From: Typhlomys cinereus
Taxonomy: Eukaryota; Chordata; Mammalia; Rodentia; Platacanthomyidae
DNA length: 64,000 nucleotides
Reading direction: 5' to 3'
Assembly (NCBI GenBank): GCA_023101885.1
Contig: JALPQD010000101.1
Location: 5,178,100 to 5,242,099, forward strand
Of this stretch, positions 46,331-60,484 are shown in pieces. Under the pieces are notes generated by a model. It had not been told where the DNA came from. It made no database searches and saw nothing but the letters and a program-made list of their open reading frames with translations. The position numbers and the translations under genes were made by a program. Positions within the stretch are counted from its first letter, which is position 1. Every line of letters begins with the position of its first letter.

Positions 46331-47734
46331 GAAATGACGATGTGAAGTGACATAAGCTAGGCAGAGAAAGTCAAATCTCACAGATCTTCCTCATGTGTAT
46401 GGTTATAAAAACAAAGTTGTTCTCAGAGAAATTGAGGAAGGAACTGCTTTTCTCAAAGGCTAAAGTGCAAGAGGGATTCAAAGAGTTTGGTGCCTGAGGG
46501 CTAAGTCACACTTAAATAGGAGAAATTTCATCTTTTTTTCCTACCTCATGGTACAGTTCAAAAATATTACAAAAAAAGAGTTACCCCCACAAAGAAATGA
46601 TGCATGTTGGAGGAGACACCATGCTTTCTCTAAGTTGAACATAACCCAGTGTATACACGTATCACAGCATACAATGTTTACATCTGTTGTCCTGTAGATG
46701 CGTTCTGGATCTGGGCAGAAGGTACCATCAGGTGGAGGCAGAAGACATGCTCCATGAAGCAATCATGCATCTCATGTGATGAGAGAAAGCCTTTAGCTAA
46801 CCAGTGCTCCTGTGTGAGACATGGTTTTCACCTGTCCCTCCCAAAGCTTACATGACAGCTGGTCTTTCGCGAAATATCTGGTGGCACCTGCCCTTCAGTG
46901 ATGATGTAAGATAGAATGTTGCCTGTTTGATGACACGCAGTGAGGGGACATGACAGAACATTAGGCTGCCACTGACCTTTTGACAACAGGTCCAAAACAG
47001 GGTCTCATCATACCATGAGTTTGGCTGAATGGAACCATAGAAGGTAAAACTGTGGAGTCCACTATGTGTCCTCTGTCTGGTTGTAATGACCTGACTCACT
47101 GGGACGGATGTTTGTTTATTTGCCAGTCAGAATCTATTCCCTCTGTCTTGTATCAATCTTCCTCTGGAGGATCTGTTTCAGCCTTCTCTCTGCTCCTTGA
47201 TTCCTACCTTTTGGGCCAGAATGGGGTTTGGGTGAAAGGAGCCAGCCCTGTTTGTGACCTCACACTCATATTCCCGTCTCCCGTCGCAATGTGGATCAAT
47301 TCAGGGTCAGATGCAAAACGAGTCAGGTTGATCATGGCCCTTTATGCTCCCTTCTGAGAGTTTCATTTGGTCCACAGAATTCTGTCTTCTTCACTTGATG
47401 TGAGCCTGATGTTGTGCGACCCTCATTTAATGTTAAACCAGGGCTCCGTGGAAGCGGTAGAGTTAGTGTTGCTGCCATAGCAGTTCCTGAAGGGAGCTCA
47501 AGTTCCCCTTTCTGCTTAGGGCACCGGAGCTGCAACTGGAGCTTCTTACTCCTGTGATCTAAAGACCCCGACTCCACACAGAGATGTTAGACTATCTGAT
47601 TTTCTGCTTGCCTGTAAAAGCTGTAAAAATGATATTGACATTTCTCCCTAGTCCATGTTCTCCCTAATTGTGCAGTAGAGACCACATGTGTCCCTTGATA
47701 GGCCACAAGTTCCTGAGAATAGAAACAAAATGTG
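46331..47734. other. Intergenic sequence with no recognised element
   Basis: No exon or repeat seen. Confidence 0.35.
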
Positions 47735-47935
47735 TCTGGGACTCATGAATTGGCTCAGCAATTAAAAGGATCTCCATGAAAACCTGGAAACTGAATTTGA
47801 TCCACAGAGCATACATGGTGAAAGGGAAAAAACACATTCTCTCTCTCTCTCTCTCCCTCCCTTTCTCTCTCTCTCCCCCCTTCCTCTCTCCCCTCTCTCC
47901 CTTTCCCCCACTAAATAAATAAAACTTTGAAAGAA
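47735..47935 (+). repeat. S3 SINE copy with CT-rich tail
   Basis: Eroded head, 'catacatggtgaaaggg' body, CT array 47839-47910 and an AAATAAATAAA end. Confidence 0.7.
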
Positions 47936-48671
47936 ACCAAGTGTGTCTTTGCCTCCCTCTCAAAGATACCCATGTAGTAGAAGCTTATAGAAAGATCTTG
48001 CTTGCTAAATCTTTGGAAAACTTAAATGAAGATTCTTCCTTTGACCAAATGAAGCTTTCTTTCCAATGAAGCTTTGACCATGGACTTTAGCGTTTGATCT
48101 TGTTCAGTCCAGTTTTAGGACAGCTCCCCTAGATAGGAATCCCATCATCCTGGACTACTTTACCCTGACTTTTTTTTCGTAATTTTCTATGTAATCAACT
48201 CTCTTTGGTAATTATTTATTTTTCCTTCTTGTATGCAGAATTGAACCCATGTATAGAGGGAGATCTCTTCTCTGTTGCAACAGTCTCTGAGTAAGCTTGC
48301 TTTTTTATTGTTACTTCTGATTGACACCCAGGCCTGACTGAGTTATTTTGAACAATAATGTAATAGGGTTTTGCTTTCTGTGGCAAGAGACGATATAAAT
48401 TCAGAGGCAAAGAGGGAAAAGACACAACTTAGGAAACTGGAGATCTTCATGGTATGAATCTCTGCAGCATCCAAAATGAAGTTAAAATTATTTCCAAAGT
48501 TGTCAAAGTTGAAGGACAGCAAGGAGAGAGATCTGGGTTTGAGTCACACTTGTGAGATTTAACAGTCTTGCAAAATTCTTGGGCTTAGATTTGGTTCTTC
48601 TTACTAAAGGGAGAAGTCTCCTGCTTTCTGCACAGAGATTACTTTTCCAGCTAAGGGTGGTGAGAAGCTGA
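47936..48671. other. Intergenic sequence with no recognised element
   Basis: No exon or repeat seen. Confidence 0.35.
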
Positions 48672-48788
<117 letters not shown>

Positions 48789-49478
48789 ACCCTGATCCAT
48801 CCAGGGTTTACTTTGGCAAATTACCCAGGGAGGAAAATGGCCAGAGGCTGCAGACTGGAGAGCCTTTGCTAACTGTTTCTGCCTGACCTCTGCTCCCCAG
48901 AAGGTTCCCCAAGGAAATCAGACTTTGGGTCAGCTCAATTGCCTTTCTGAGCCTTACCAATTTAAATGATTACTCCTGTTTGCTTGTTGCGAATAACAGA
49001 TGAAACAGAACCTCAAAGAAATCCTTGTCAGTTATGCCTACACAAGACTGTGTTCCTAATGTCTTTCCGGGAGCTGAGAAAAACACTAAATTAAGGTTTC
49101 CATGAAGCAAGCCAGGGCAAAGTTGCCTAAGGATGAATCCCGTGTCTATTATCCTTAAAAACTTACCTTGAACCAAGCATGGGGAAGTGCTCAGGTATTT
49201 AGAAGAAAATAAATCTTACTATCATTCATGCACACATACATACGGGGCAAGTCTACACCTGGCATGGGCAAGCATGGGAACCAAAAGGAAATCTAGCGTC
49301 TATCAAATTATTAATGAGTTATCTTTCACTGAACTAACACCAAATAATTTTAATAGCTGACACTCACACAAAAAGCAAAGCAGTACTTAACCAGGACTAA
49401 AGGTACACATGCCACTGTGACCAGGTGCCCCACAGAAAATGAATAATATGTTAGACACTATTCCTTCTCAAGTCAATT
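48789..49478. other. Intergenic sequence with no recognised element
   Basis: No exon seen. Confidence 0.35.
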
Positions 49479-49482
49479 GTGT

Positions 49483-49525
<43 letters not shown>
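49479..49525. repeat. (GT)n microsatellite
   Basis: About 22 GT units with one TA break. Confidence 0.95.
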
Positions 49526-49527
<2 letters not shown>

Positions 49528-49864
49528 GTGTATGAAAGATTAGAGGATATTTTGGGAACTCTAGAGGCAATGTGACTATAACTAGATTAAGACAGTGCTA
49601 AGTATCTTGGAGAATTACTTGTATTTTGATGATCATAGTGTTCCCTTTAATTTTAATACCATAATTTTCAGTTATGTATCTCTTCCTTCAGCATTTCATG
49701 CACATTTTGATCCTGGGGAGCAGGAGTGCTTTTCAAACAGACACATGCTAAATATTTAGGATGAGGATGCTTATATTTCCTTTCCATAAGCTCAGAAAAA
49801 AGGTCTTGACTTATGGAGTGATATCCTAATAAATTTATCATTATTTAAAAATATTATAAATCAA

Positions 49865-50076
49865 GGCAGTGGAGAGATGGCTCAGGGGTCATACCTGTGT
49901 ATGGGATAAGATCCCAGATCCCATATAAAAATGCTGGGCAGATGTAACTGAGTCTTGAATTTCTGGCCCTGGAAGGTGGAGCCTGGAAAATCCCAGAGCA
50001 AAGCAATAAGGAGTCCAGGGTGATCAGAGAAGTCACCCTTGGGCTTTCACAGGCCCAAACACTTATATGCCCTCTT

Positions 50077-50130
<54 letters not shown>
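49865..50130 (+). repeat. S1 SINE copy with (AC)n tail
   Basis: Body blocks intact from 'gtggagagatggctcagggg'; AC tail 50079-50130. Confidence 0.85.
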
Positions 50131-50132
<2 letters not shown>

Positions 50133-51539
50133 TAATGTTGTATTAGAAAATTCTTTTGTCTGGAATATAGTAACTCACGCCTCCTGGAATATCCTGCCCA
50201 AACTGTAACCGCCCCTTCCTCTGTGTCATCCTGTATGAATCAGTTGGCAGCATAAAACTGTGAAACAAGCTCTGATTAATTGGAGTAGGGCACAGGGGAA
50301 GGAGGCCCAGAGGCCTGTCCACGGAGCAGGCTTGCTTTACCAAACTATAGCTTCTTATCCTTTGCGCAGAAGCAAACCTTCACCCTGCCTCCTCACCCAT
50401 ATGCTTTTCATGATCATTCTTGAGACTCCAGACTCATTCCTAGCAGTCTTCATTCAAGTTTCCGTTACATGCTGAGGATTATTGAGTTTTTAAAAACCTA
50501 TGTGAGGTTGTCATGGTTATCATTAGCTTGTATGTTTCCAAAACTCTCAGAGAGATTATATATCTTACCTCATACTCCACAGCTAAGATGTTTTAGAGCC
50601 TGGATTCAAAGCCAGCGTTCACTGCTCCCTTTCAAGGATTATTATACCAAGACCTCATACTTCCGGCTCTTAGGAGGACCTTGCGAAGTACTCGAGGGGC
50701 AGAATGGAGCCTGCCTCAGGTCAGGGGACTCCATCTCTGAGGAGCAGATCCTCTCCCTTCTGTTTCTTCTGCCTCTGGTTAGATGTCTGTCCTGTCAGAA
50801 GAGAATGTACGCTTCTCCAGTAAAGACAGTGGGCACAAATGAAAGATGACACTTCTCCTCTGGTTAAAATATTCACAGTTGTCTTTTACATTAGTTACTA
50901 GTATAGTAACCCAGTTTTTGCGAGTTGAGTTTTATGGGAACATGGCCACATTTACTGTTTTGTAAACCACGCTGGTAGAGCCCAGTACTTACAGCAAATT
51001 TTAAGAAATGGAGCATAAAATGTCACTCTTTGTCCTTGTAAAGACATAGTCTTAAACCTTATCTGTCTTTCAGCCTTGAAGGCCAGGAAAGAGTCTGACA
51101 GATGCAAGGTTTAAAGGAGCACAGAGTCGCTGAAGGTTACCAAAAAACAAGGGGAAAAAAGAGGTTAACACATTGAACAGCATTATGTAGCAGAGAAAAC
51201 CTTCTAATCATTGTGTAATTAAAAGCTATACAGTGTAATTCAATCCTTAACATGAAAAATTGTTTGCTTTGAGTGATGGGGTAACAGGATTGTCTAGCAG
51301 GAAAGTCATGAACCACTTAATGGTGGGGACATAAAGTGAGAATCACATTCTTAAGCAACTACATGATTACAGTGTCTTAGAGAATCCCTTCCATAAGTTG
51401 TGATGTGGCAAAATGATATCGTCTCACTCAGAGGTTATAAAGAACAACGTCAAATCTAGCCACAGAAGAGACCAGGAGTGCTTCCTACCACTGCAGCGTA
51501 GATCATTTGCACAAAGAAATAGCTCCCTTCATTTCTCTA
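50131..51539. other. Intergenic sequence with no recognised element
   Basis: A 126-residue frame at 50469-50849 has no domain. Confidence 0.35.
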
Positions 51540-52260
51540 ACTCACACACATATCATTCCACAGGCCAATATCCAGAACCTCTTGGGAAAAACACAAAAAA
51601 CTTACAGATCCGTATCACCCACAAGCATCATGAAAATCCCGAATATCATTTAAGCAAACCAAGCCCAACGTGACATAAAATGTATGGTCTATCATTAGAG
51701 GCTTATCCTCAAAATACAAGGTTGGTTTAATTCTCAAAAAAAGTGAATAAAGTGTAATCTGGCACAGCAGCATTCTATAAAACAAAATAAACTGATTATC
51801 AGCTTAATAGACACAGGGGAGGCATTTGAGAAATGCACTGCTGACTCCTTGCAAAAGGGGTCAGGAAACCATAAATTTCTCAGCATCTGTGAAAAACCCA
51901 CGGCAAACATCATCCTTGATTGTGACATCCGAATGTTTCCTCAGAAAATCAGAAACAAAACAGGGATTCCTGCAGTCATTGTTTCTGTTCACTACTATAC
52001 TAGAGGTCTAAACTGTGTCATAAAGCAACAGAAAGAAGAGGCATGCAGATAAAAAGGGCATTTCCAACAACTTGATCACCTATGAAGAAAAATCCAATGA
52101 GATTTATAAGAACTTTGATAATCTATTGAAGTAAGGTTAACAAGGCGAGAGGGTATGGTAATTAATTGCATTTCTCTGAGTTAAAATATGAACTATTTAT
52201 TAATAAACCTGAGAAAATATGTGAGCACCTAGTACTGAAAACTCTTAAAAGGAATGTAGT
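51540..52260 (+). repeat. Old LINE-1 ORF2 fragment
   Basis: Words such as 'attatcagcttaatagacac' and 'catttgagaaatgcactgc' follow LINE-1 ORF2 order. Frames broken. Confidence 0.5.
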
Positions 52261-52479
52261 AGATACATAAACTGAAATTGTTTGTGGCCCAGGCATGACG
52301 GTAGCAATGACAACTTTCAGCATGAATTCAATGTAATGCAAAGAAAATACACAAAACAGCTTGTTCTACAATGTATAGAAACAAAGGGATATATAGCATT
52401 GCTTTCAACGAGAACAAATTGGAGAACTAACAATGTGTCATTTGAAGACTTTACAAAGGTATGTAAGGATCAGCAAGAT

Positions 52480-52640
52480 AACAAAAAAGGCAAGGTGCCT
52501 CTGGTCACCTGAATTCAATCCTGAAAGCCCAAATGGTAGAAGAACTGACTTCTAAAAGAAGTCATTTGACTTCCACATGGTATGCATAGCACTCTTCTTG
52601 CTCTCTCTCTCTCTCCTTCCAATAAATAGAAAAATTTTGA
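52480..52640 (+). repeat. S3 SINE copy, head missing
   Basis: Carries 'ggtcacctgaattcaatcc', 'catttgacttccacatgg', a short CT run and AATAAATAG. Confidence 0.7.
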
Positions 52641-54430
52641 AAACTAAAAATTTAATAAGAAGTAAAGGTATCTGTCAGATCTACTATTATGTCATATGAC
52701 AATTAATATTGTTCTAAATATTATGAACAAAGTCAAATACAAAAGATAAAACAGGAGATGTTTCATAACATGTGCAGTAGACCCAGGAATACAGTTTAAT
52801 TTATGTTTTTATTTCAGATGTTTTAGAAATCAGTATGAGTAATATTTCCAAAAAGCTTAACAACTGGCAGAAGAAAATAGTTATCACCCCCAAAAGTTGA
52901 CTGCTACCCTTATTTGCAGGCAAATATCAGTGAGATACATACAGTCTTTTACCTTTTAATCTGATAAAAGTTTGAAATCCTAATATATAGTCAAAGCTTG
53001 CCTGAAGTTTAGTATAAAATGTCCTCTCATGCACTGTTTGGAGAATTTATTGGTAAAACACTGTTTGAAGTTATGAAGGCCATGTCTGTTAAAATAAAAA
53101 TGCAAACATAAGTTTGACATTAGAATGGCAAATATAAATGGAACACAGCATGCATGATAAGAGAAAACAGTCAATTATCATCAAATAAAGGCATCCTGAG
53201 TGTTCATCAGTAGATAGAATGTTGTCTGTATTTATTGACAACACATGGATTTCGAAAAATGGTAATGCTCACATGCCAGTCTAGAAGGGGGCTGCACATC
53301 ATGCTAATGAGTAGAATGAGTGATGGACAGAACATCTTGTATACACATAGCTGAATTTGTGAAAATTTACTCTCTCTCTCTGGTATATATACACACACGT
53401 ACCTGCCCAAGAATTTTCAGAATGGACATTAAGATGTGAAGTCAGCTCATTACAAGTTTCAGACAGTTGAGGTGAAAATCATCACTCTCGGTACCTGAGA
53501 TGATGAAATTAAAATAAGTGAGTAGTGGGTTACCCGAATGTGACTGATGTGAATGATGCTGTTTGGGCGCCTTTCCTTGGGGAGGGGGGCTCGAGTGCAT
53601 TTGAGACTGAAAAGGCTTTCCTGGCATCATGGAGTTAGGATGTGTATCAGAGGACACGTCCCAGCCTCTTGAGGCCACTGGTGCAAATCGTCTCTTGAGC
53701 ACATCTGCCTCCACTGTAAGATATGGCCAGTGATGTCCGTGGTACAGGATGACACTAAGATCAGAAGCGGAGGGGTTGTGGCGGTGGGGGTGTGTGTGGA
53801 GAAAGGAAGCATCCTGAAGTTTCTAGGTCAGTTCATCCTTATTCCGAAGAATTCCAATTCAAGGTTTTATAGGCTTTGGGTATCTGAAAAGAAGCCCTCT
53901 TTCCCTGGCAGGATTCCAGCTGCTGGCTCACGGAGGGCGGGCAGATGGAGACCTGGCCACCCAAATTCACCGCATCAAGAAGAGAGATGTCTGGTCCTGT
54001 GTCTAACTTGTGAAGATTTCTTGGATGCACTTTGCTGATTTTATTTCCTTCTCTGAGTTGTCTTTTGGAAGAGTCCATGTTTGCCTAGGGTTTCTGTGTT
54101 TGCCTTCTCTCTCTGGGTCAATATTGACTTTTTTCCCTGGATCACCAGCTCCTAAGAAAAGTCATCCATTTCATAAGAGGCCATTTGTAAGACTGAAAAT
54201 ACCAGCCATATTCATAAATACCATCTGAAACAAATCTCATGCTGTTTGGGCCTGAGAGATGGGATAGCTGGGGTTGTGAGGTAGAAGAAGAATTGGGATA
54301 GAATCACAGAATCTGAATGAAACGACTGTTGGAATCTTTCTAACCAAGTCCCTGAGAAAGGAATGTGGTGACCCCCTTTCTCAATTTGTCATCTAGCTGG
54401 TCACTCTTCAGCAGATTACCAAGCTCATTT
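52641..54430. other. Intergenic block without clear repeats
   Basis: A LINE-1 scrap may lie near 53190-53330. G-rich runs at 53580-53588 and 53766-53790. Confidence 0.35.
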
Positions 54431-54612
54431 TTAATATTTATTTATTTATGTATTTATGGGAGGAGATGCATACATTGTATCATGGCACATGGGTGGAGGT
54501 CAGAGGACAACTTTCAGGAGTCAGTTCTCTCCTTCCACATGTGGGTTTCTGGGGATCATACTCAGATCTCCAGGGTTGTGAGCAAGCCCCTTACCTGCTG
54601 AACTATCTCATT
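54431..54612 (-). repeat. S3 SINE copy
   Basis: Antisense: 'ggtggaggtcagaggacaac', 'agttctctccttccacatg' and 'ttacctgctgaactatctca'. Confidence 0.8.
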
Positions 54613-56918
54613 GTCTTTTTTATCTGATGCATTAAACTGGGCTAATAGGACACATCTTCTGGCAAAACATTGTTGATATCAATCTAAGCCGTAAGCCAAT
54701 CCGTATATAAAGCACATTATTGAGTGGTTTCGTCCACTAGGCATTTATCATCTGACCTTCTTGTTCTTTAATCAGTCTCCACGCATGATGACAGGAAGGG
54801 AAGAGATGGGCTTTCCTGAGAACTTCATAAAAACTCAGGGGTTTTAAAACGAGGAAACCCACATCTCAAATTTGCACAGAGGTATTCTCCTTTCTTGAGG
54901 GGAAAAAAGTGTAAGGCTACAAATCTGAGAATGAATCAAGAACTTTATCTCAAGGAAAGGAAAATGATCCCTTGGGAGTGACAAGGACCAAGACGTGTCA
55001 CCCACCAGGCAGAAAATCTGAGCAGGCTCCTGATAAGAGCCCCCCCTCGATGGCCACAGAGGTTAATCCGTTCCTGCTGCTGCTCCTTGGAAAAAGGAGC
55101 TGCTTATCCAATGTGTCGTGCTCAGGGGACGACTTCTGTGAGCCCGCTGCTCACCTCCCACCCTGGCAGGCAGGGGAGAGGCCCCGTTTAGAATCCCACT
55201 TCTTTCTCATCAAGTATCCAATTCCCCCTGGGTTGACCACGTATGTCTTAATTCTTGCTAACTGATGGTAATTTTGACCTGTGAGTTAAAAGGAACTGCC
55301 CTTTGAGTTTCTTTCTGGCCTTCCTGCCATCTATTAAGGCACTTAAGCTTCTGCCTTCCACATAAAACACTCCTATTTTTCAAAACAAACTTTTAAGTAA
55401 AAAAAAAAATGACAGGGTTAATTATTCTGAAATTCACTGTTTACGGCCCCAACTCCATAAAACAGAATACATGATTTAAGACACTGTCTGAGACAGCCCT
55501 GGTTTTCATTTCTGCACAATCAGGAACTGAATCTATGTCACTCACTCCCCCAAGTGAGCTGGAAATGGTTTCATGTTGCATTTTTCTTTAAATTATAACA
55601 TCACAATCGTAATGGGACACAGCCTACTTTGTTGCCAAAACCTGCTAGGTTAGATCAGCTATTAAACTCTATTTATTTTTTATGACAAACAAGAAAAATG
55701 GCAAAGCAGCTACCGAATGCTGCCTAATGGACACCAAATGCCTGGCGAGGCCCCTTCGCGACGTGCTCATTTGTTCAGCAGTGTGGACAGCTTCCTTTTT
55801 CATGGTCTCGTGTCCCCCCAAATCCTCCTAAGAAGCTGGTTTTCATAAGCTGCCGGGGAGCAAGCTGCTTACCAGGTGCCCTTACACTCGGATTTTGAGG
55901 TCAAAAGTGTGATTCTGGTTTGGCCACACAAAACTCAGATGGAAAAGAGAAAAATCTCACACGCCACTGAAGTGACGTAAAGACCAACAACGTAAGTTTG
56001 GAGAGTTCTGTTTGTACAGAGAGAGTTCTAGAAAGGGCTACCAATCAACGCCTCCATGCTAGGGATGGTACATTTGAAGTCGGTTTGATCAATAATTGGG
56101 ATTTTTTCTGACTGCATCAGAGATTTGTACAGGTAGGCTTATTTTTGGTAGGCTTAATGAAAAATCCTTCTGAGCTTCATTGACCATAGCTAACCTTCTG
56201 GAGATGACGCGCTCAGGTAATTCCAAAGCAAATGTCACCTAACATGCTTTGTGTCTACTGGGCTTCTGGAACTGAGTTTCTGGATGTAGAAAACTCCCTG
56301 AGATAAAACTATGTTCCGTAGTCCCCCAACTAAAGCCAACCATAGGGGTCTAGCTCGCTGAAGGGAACACAGGCTGCTTTTTGGTAAGAGACTCTAGGGG
56401 GTGCAATGACATGCAATTGCATAGTTTATATTTTAATTATGCTTTTACCTCTTGGTATTGGCCATTTCCTACTGACACCAGTGTGTTCGTTTTCTTCTTA
56501 GGCTTGTAGTAGAGCTAAGTGCTTTTGTCTTTCTGTTCCTTTGTTATTTTTTCTGTTTTATTTTATTACTTTTGTGTTTTGCCTTGCCCCCCCCCCCCAT
56601 CTTTATTAATTCTTTAGAAATCAAGTGGCAGGGTGGCAGCTAATTTCCATCAGGGACTGGAGATTTTGGGGAGGGAAGGGCTGCTTTAAACTGTATCACT
56701 CGGTGAACAATCATTGTGTGATTTGTAGGGCACTGCACTCTGAAACAACATGAAACAAACACAGGATGGAATTTATCTTTTAAGGTGCCAAGTAAGTCAG
56801 GGGGCGTGCAGTGCAGAGCAGACCAAAAGTTACAGTACTAAGAGGGATGAGGGCTGAATAGCACTGTTCTCACCGTGACTGAAAATACAAAAATAAATGT
56901 TTATATACACTTGGGGCA
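54613..56918. other. Longest repeat-free block (about 2.3 kb)
   Basis: No interspersed repeat or exon recognised. AT-rich words alternate with GC-richer parts (55730-55870). A C run sits at 56588-56600. Confidence 0.4.
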
Positions 56919-56919
56919 C

Positions 56920-56970
<51 letters not shown>

Positions 56971-56980
56971 TGTGTGTGTT
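56919..56980. repeat. (GT)n microsatellite
   Basis: About 25 GT units with one TA break. Confidence 0.95.
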
Positions 56981-57411
56981 ACTTGTAGTGGGAGAACATA
57001 TGAAGACAAAAAGTGGCTTGGAATATCCTGCATTTTAATTAAGACTCATGAAGCAAACTTTTTCCATCTACTGTGCATGTGCAGTAGTCTGTTAAGATAA
57101 TCAAGATCTTATGTATGTTAAGCTCCAGTGCATTGCTACTCTGCCCATCACTTTCCCATCCGTTCCTCATCCAGGCAAATGGAGTGAGAACACCTTGGAG
57201 TGCAAAGGGATACCTGCAGTCTGGGCTCTATTCACCTGGCCCCACCTGAAGGATGGTTTCATTGAACCACAGCCTGTCTCAGAACCATGAGGGAATTTTC
57301 TTCTACCTTAAGTCTTTGGCAGAGTCTCAGGTGTGTCAGATAAGTTAGAAAATACCCAAGTAAATTTGAATTTCAGGAAAACAATAAGTAATCCTGTAGA
57401 AGAAATATTTT

Positions 57412-57622
57412 CCAGACTGGAGAAATGGTTTTGGGATTAAGACTCAGCCTTGAAAGCAGAAGGACCTGAGTTTGGCTTTTGGAACCTATGTAAAAACACC
57501 AGATAAGAATGGTGGTGGCCTGCACTTCCAGCTCTGGAAGATGGAGTCTAGGAAACCCCAGAGGTAGAAGCAATCCTACATGCCTTCTGCCTTCTGATAA
57601 ACACAGACACAGAAACATACAT

Positions 57623-57671
<49 letters not shown>

Positions 57672-57695
57672 TACAGATACACACTCAACAAGTAT
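57412..57695 (+). repeat. S1 SINE copy with (CA)n tail
   Basis: Body shortened near the 3' side; CA array 57623-57667. Confidence 0.8.
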
Positions 57696-57937
57696 GCACA
57701 TGCAAAAAGAAGTATTTCTTAAATATTGCTTGGGGCGTATTTATATTGAAATTATCATACACCATTTATCTGAAATTAAAATTTGAGTAGCCTGAGTTTT
57801 GCTGTTATTGACTTTGTATTTGATAATTCTACCATATTTGGAAGTCACTTTTTAATGTCACTAAGAAAGAAGCCAAGAAACTATATTTCTCTGCCCTAAT
57901 CTTTCCAAACCTATAAAAATTCCTGCCAGTTTTTTGA

Positions 57938-58070
57938 AAGAAAGAAAGAAAAAGAAAGGAAGAAAGAAAGAAAGAAGGAAGGAAGGAAAGAAGGAAGGAA
58001 GGAAGGAAGGAAGGAAGGAAGGAAGGAAGGAAGGAAGGAAGGAAGGAAGGAAGGAAGGAAGGAAGGAAGA
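57938..58070. repeat. (GAAA)n / (GGAA)n polypurine array
   Basis: GAAA units grading into about 20 GGAA units. GGAA arrays are known to bind ETS-family factors in some settings; no such role is implied here. Confidence 0.95.
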
Positions 58071-58318
58071 GATAGCCAGGGAAATGGCTGTCAGAAGTTA
58101 AGGACTTTGTCTCACAAGCATAAAGACCTGAGTTACAATCCCCAGATCCCATGCAAAAATGCCCAGGGGACATGGAAGTTCTAGAAGGTACAACTGGGAA
58201 ACCTTAGAGCAAAGCAGTGAGGAGGTAGAGCAACCCAAGATGATTCCCAATGTCACTCTTGGGGCTCATAGGAACACATGTTCAAGTACCCTTTGGCGCA
58301 CACACACACACACACGCA
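58071..58318 (+). repeat. S1 SINE copy
   Basis: Follows the GGAA array directly; body blocks 'gatcccatgcaaaaatg' and 'agagcaaagcagtgaggagg' present. Confidence 0.75.
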
Positions 58319-58540
58319 TAAAAAGGAAATGGCTGGGTATCAAGCAGCAAAGCTTTATGGAAGTTTAGTTACAGCATTAACAATAATCCCTTTCCTCAGT
58401 AGAAAACAAAACACAAGAGGTCTAGACTACATCAAACTAGGATGTTTTCATTACTTTAACCTTTTAATCATGTTTCAATTTACTAAAGTTGAGAACATAA
58501 TGGAAATCTAATTTTCTTTAATATTTAATTAATTAATTAA

Positions 58541-58590
58541 TTTATTTGTGTGTATATGTGTGTGGGTGTGTGTGTGTGAGAGAGAGAGAA

Positions 58591-58651
<61 letters not shown>

Positions 58652-58820
58652 CAGAAACAGTGACAGAGAGAAAGGTCACTTTGTCACGGAGTATGTGTCT
58701 GAGATCAGAGGACAACTTTCGGAAGTCATTTTTCTTATACCAATGGGCTTATGAAAATTGAACTTGGGTCACCAGGTTTGTGAACAAGTACCTTACCCAC
58801 TGAGCCATCTTTGCAGTCCA
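58541..58820 (-). repeat. S3 SINE copy with (GA)n tail
   Basis: GT then GA arrays (58541-58670) followed by an antisense S3 body ending 'actgagccatctttgcagtcc'. Confidence 0.8.
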
Positions 58821-59061
58821 CTAGGTGCCTCATAAACTCAAGCATATCAAATGAATGCTAGTGGCAAGGTCAGCTGGCTGGTTGTTCCACAGAGAAGCAC
58901 AGAGAAGTCTCTAGATTTATTCCTGTCAGTGACCCCACCTCTGTGCTATGCGAAGACATATTTCTATGACTCTTGACATGAATAATACAATTAGAGTTCT
59001 TTGTCTTACCTGTAACATTGTTTTCCTAAGCAAATAAATCAAGTAGACTACAAGTACAGGT
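58821..59061. other. Intergenic sequence with no recognised element
   Basis: No exon seen. Confidence 0.35.
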
Positions 59062-59345
59062 CAAACATCCCTAGTCTGAAAACATGAAATGCTCTAAAAT
59101 CTGAAAATTTTAGAGCTCTTATATGACCTCACAAATGGAAAATTCCATATCTGACACCATTTGATAGAAGCCACTTATTACAATAGTGCATAAAATTACC
59201 TTCAAGACATGTACATATGAAATGTAAATGAATTCCATATTTAGATTTGGGTTTCAGTCTCAACATCTCCCATTATGCAAATGTAAATATTCCATAATCC
59301 AAAAGAAACGCCTCTGAAATTCAAAACTCTTCTGATCTTAAGCAG
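59062..59345. repeat. Tigger-type DNA transposon remnant
   Basis: Words such as 'aacatccctagtctgaaaac' near one end and 'tattccataatccaaaag' near the other match the ends of a nonautonomous mammalian Tigger-type element. Subfamily not certain. Confidence 0.5.
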
Positions 59346-60467
59346 ACTGGATGAAAGAACTTTAATCAGAATATGTCAAGTTCCGCCTACCACCAGCAGC
59401 ATAAGCATAGTTTAACATTTTTTTGTTGGGAGATACCCAGCATGGTCTGTCCACATGTCTGTGTCAGTGTAATTGATCAGAGTTCAAGAGACTTGAAGAT
59501 TCCACATGGTTCCTTCATCAAGGAAGAATAAATGCACAGCTCTGTTCTGTTGAGAGCATGAAGGTTATACTCAATCGGCCATGTCTTTACAGTCGGGTGC
59601 CACCTGGCTTCACAGGCTGAGTGCTTACAGGACGGGTCTCTGAGCTCTGTTCTGGTTTTCAGTCCCCCATGGGAGGAGTGTACCCAGTCACTGCCTGGGA
59701 ATGCAGAATGTGGACTGAGCTATCTTAAGTTTGTAATATCTGTGATATTTGTGGCCAGAAGTATCCCTCATCCAGAAGAAACATTTATTTAAGGGCTAGA
59801 TAAATTCTTCCTGGTAATGCCTTCCTTGTTTCTCTTGGGACTTGTGAACAATTGATCAGTTGTGCAGAGTCTTTTCTATGCCTGGTTAGACTGGGTTGAA
59901 AACCAGGGAGTGACTGGCGTTCCAATGTGTAGTGTCAGGGCAACCTCCTTGGGGCCCCCTAAGTTACAAGAATGGCTTAGTCAAGAGTCAGGGGATTCCA
60001 ATAAAGATATCGTAGGCAGGTGAGAATGCAATTAAAGTCAAGACCTAAAACCCTTCTATTGTGGTTAGCGCTTCTCTCCAGTTACTGTGCTGATGCTAAG
60101 CATCTCTGTGGCTGTGTTGCTAGTGTTGGTGGGAAACCTGACACATTCTGATTAAAGATTGTTCATCCAACCTGCTTGAGATCAGAAGTGTTGCATCCCT
60201 GGGCCCACTGTGTGTGCCATGCTTTTCCTTCCAGTTTCCTGTTCAGTTTCCTTACAGAAGGATGATGCTTGAGTAGTGCTGTCAGTAGGAAAGGCAGGGT
60301 CCAGATCCATTCTGAGCAGCTAGTAATGACCACTTCATATTCCAAAGCTGCTCTGTGACTACTGAGTTTCATTTAGGCAAATGTGAGAATGCACAGAAAT
60401 ATCAAATCTTACTTATGCCAAAATAAAGCATACAGAAATCATATTTTTAAAAATAAAATGCTAAAAG
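59346..60467. other. Intergenic sequence with no recognised element
   Basis: No exon or repeat seen. Confidence 0.35.
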
Positions 60468-60484
60468 TGAAAAAGAACTTTAAA

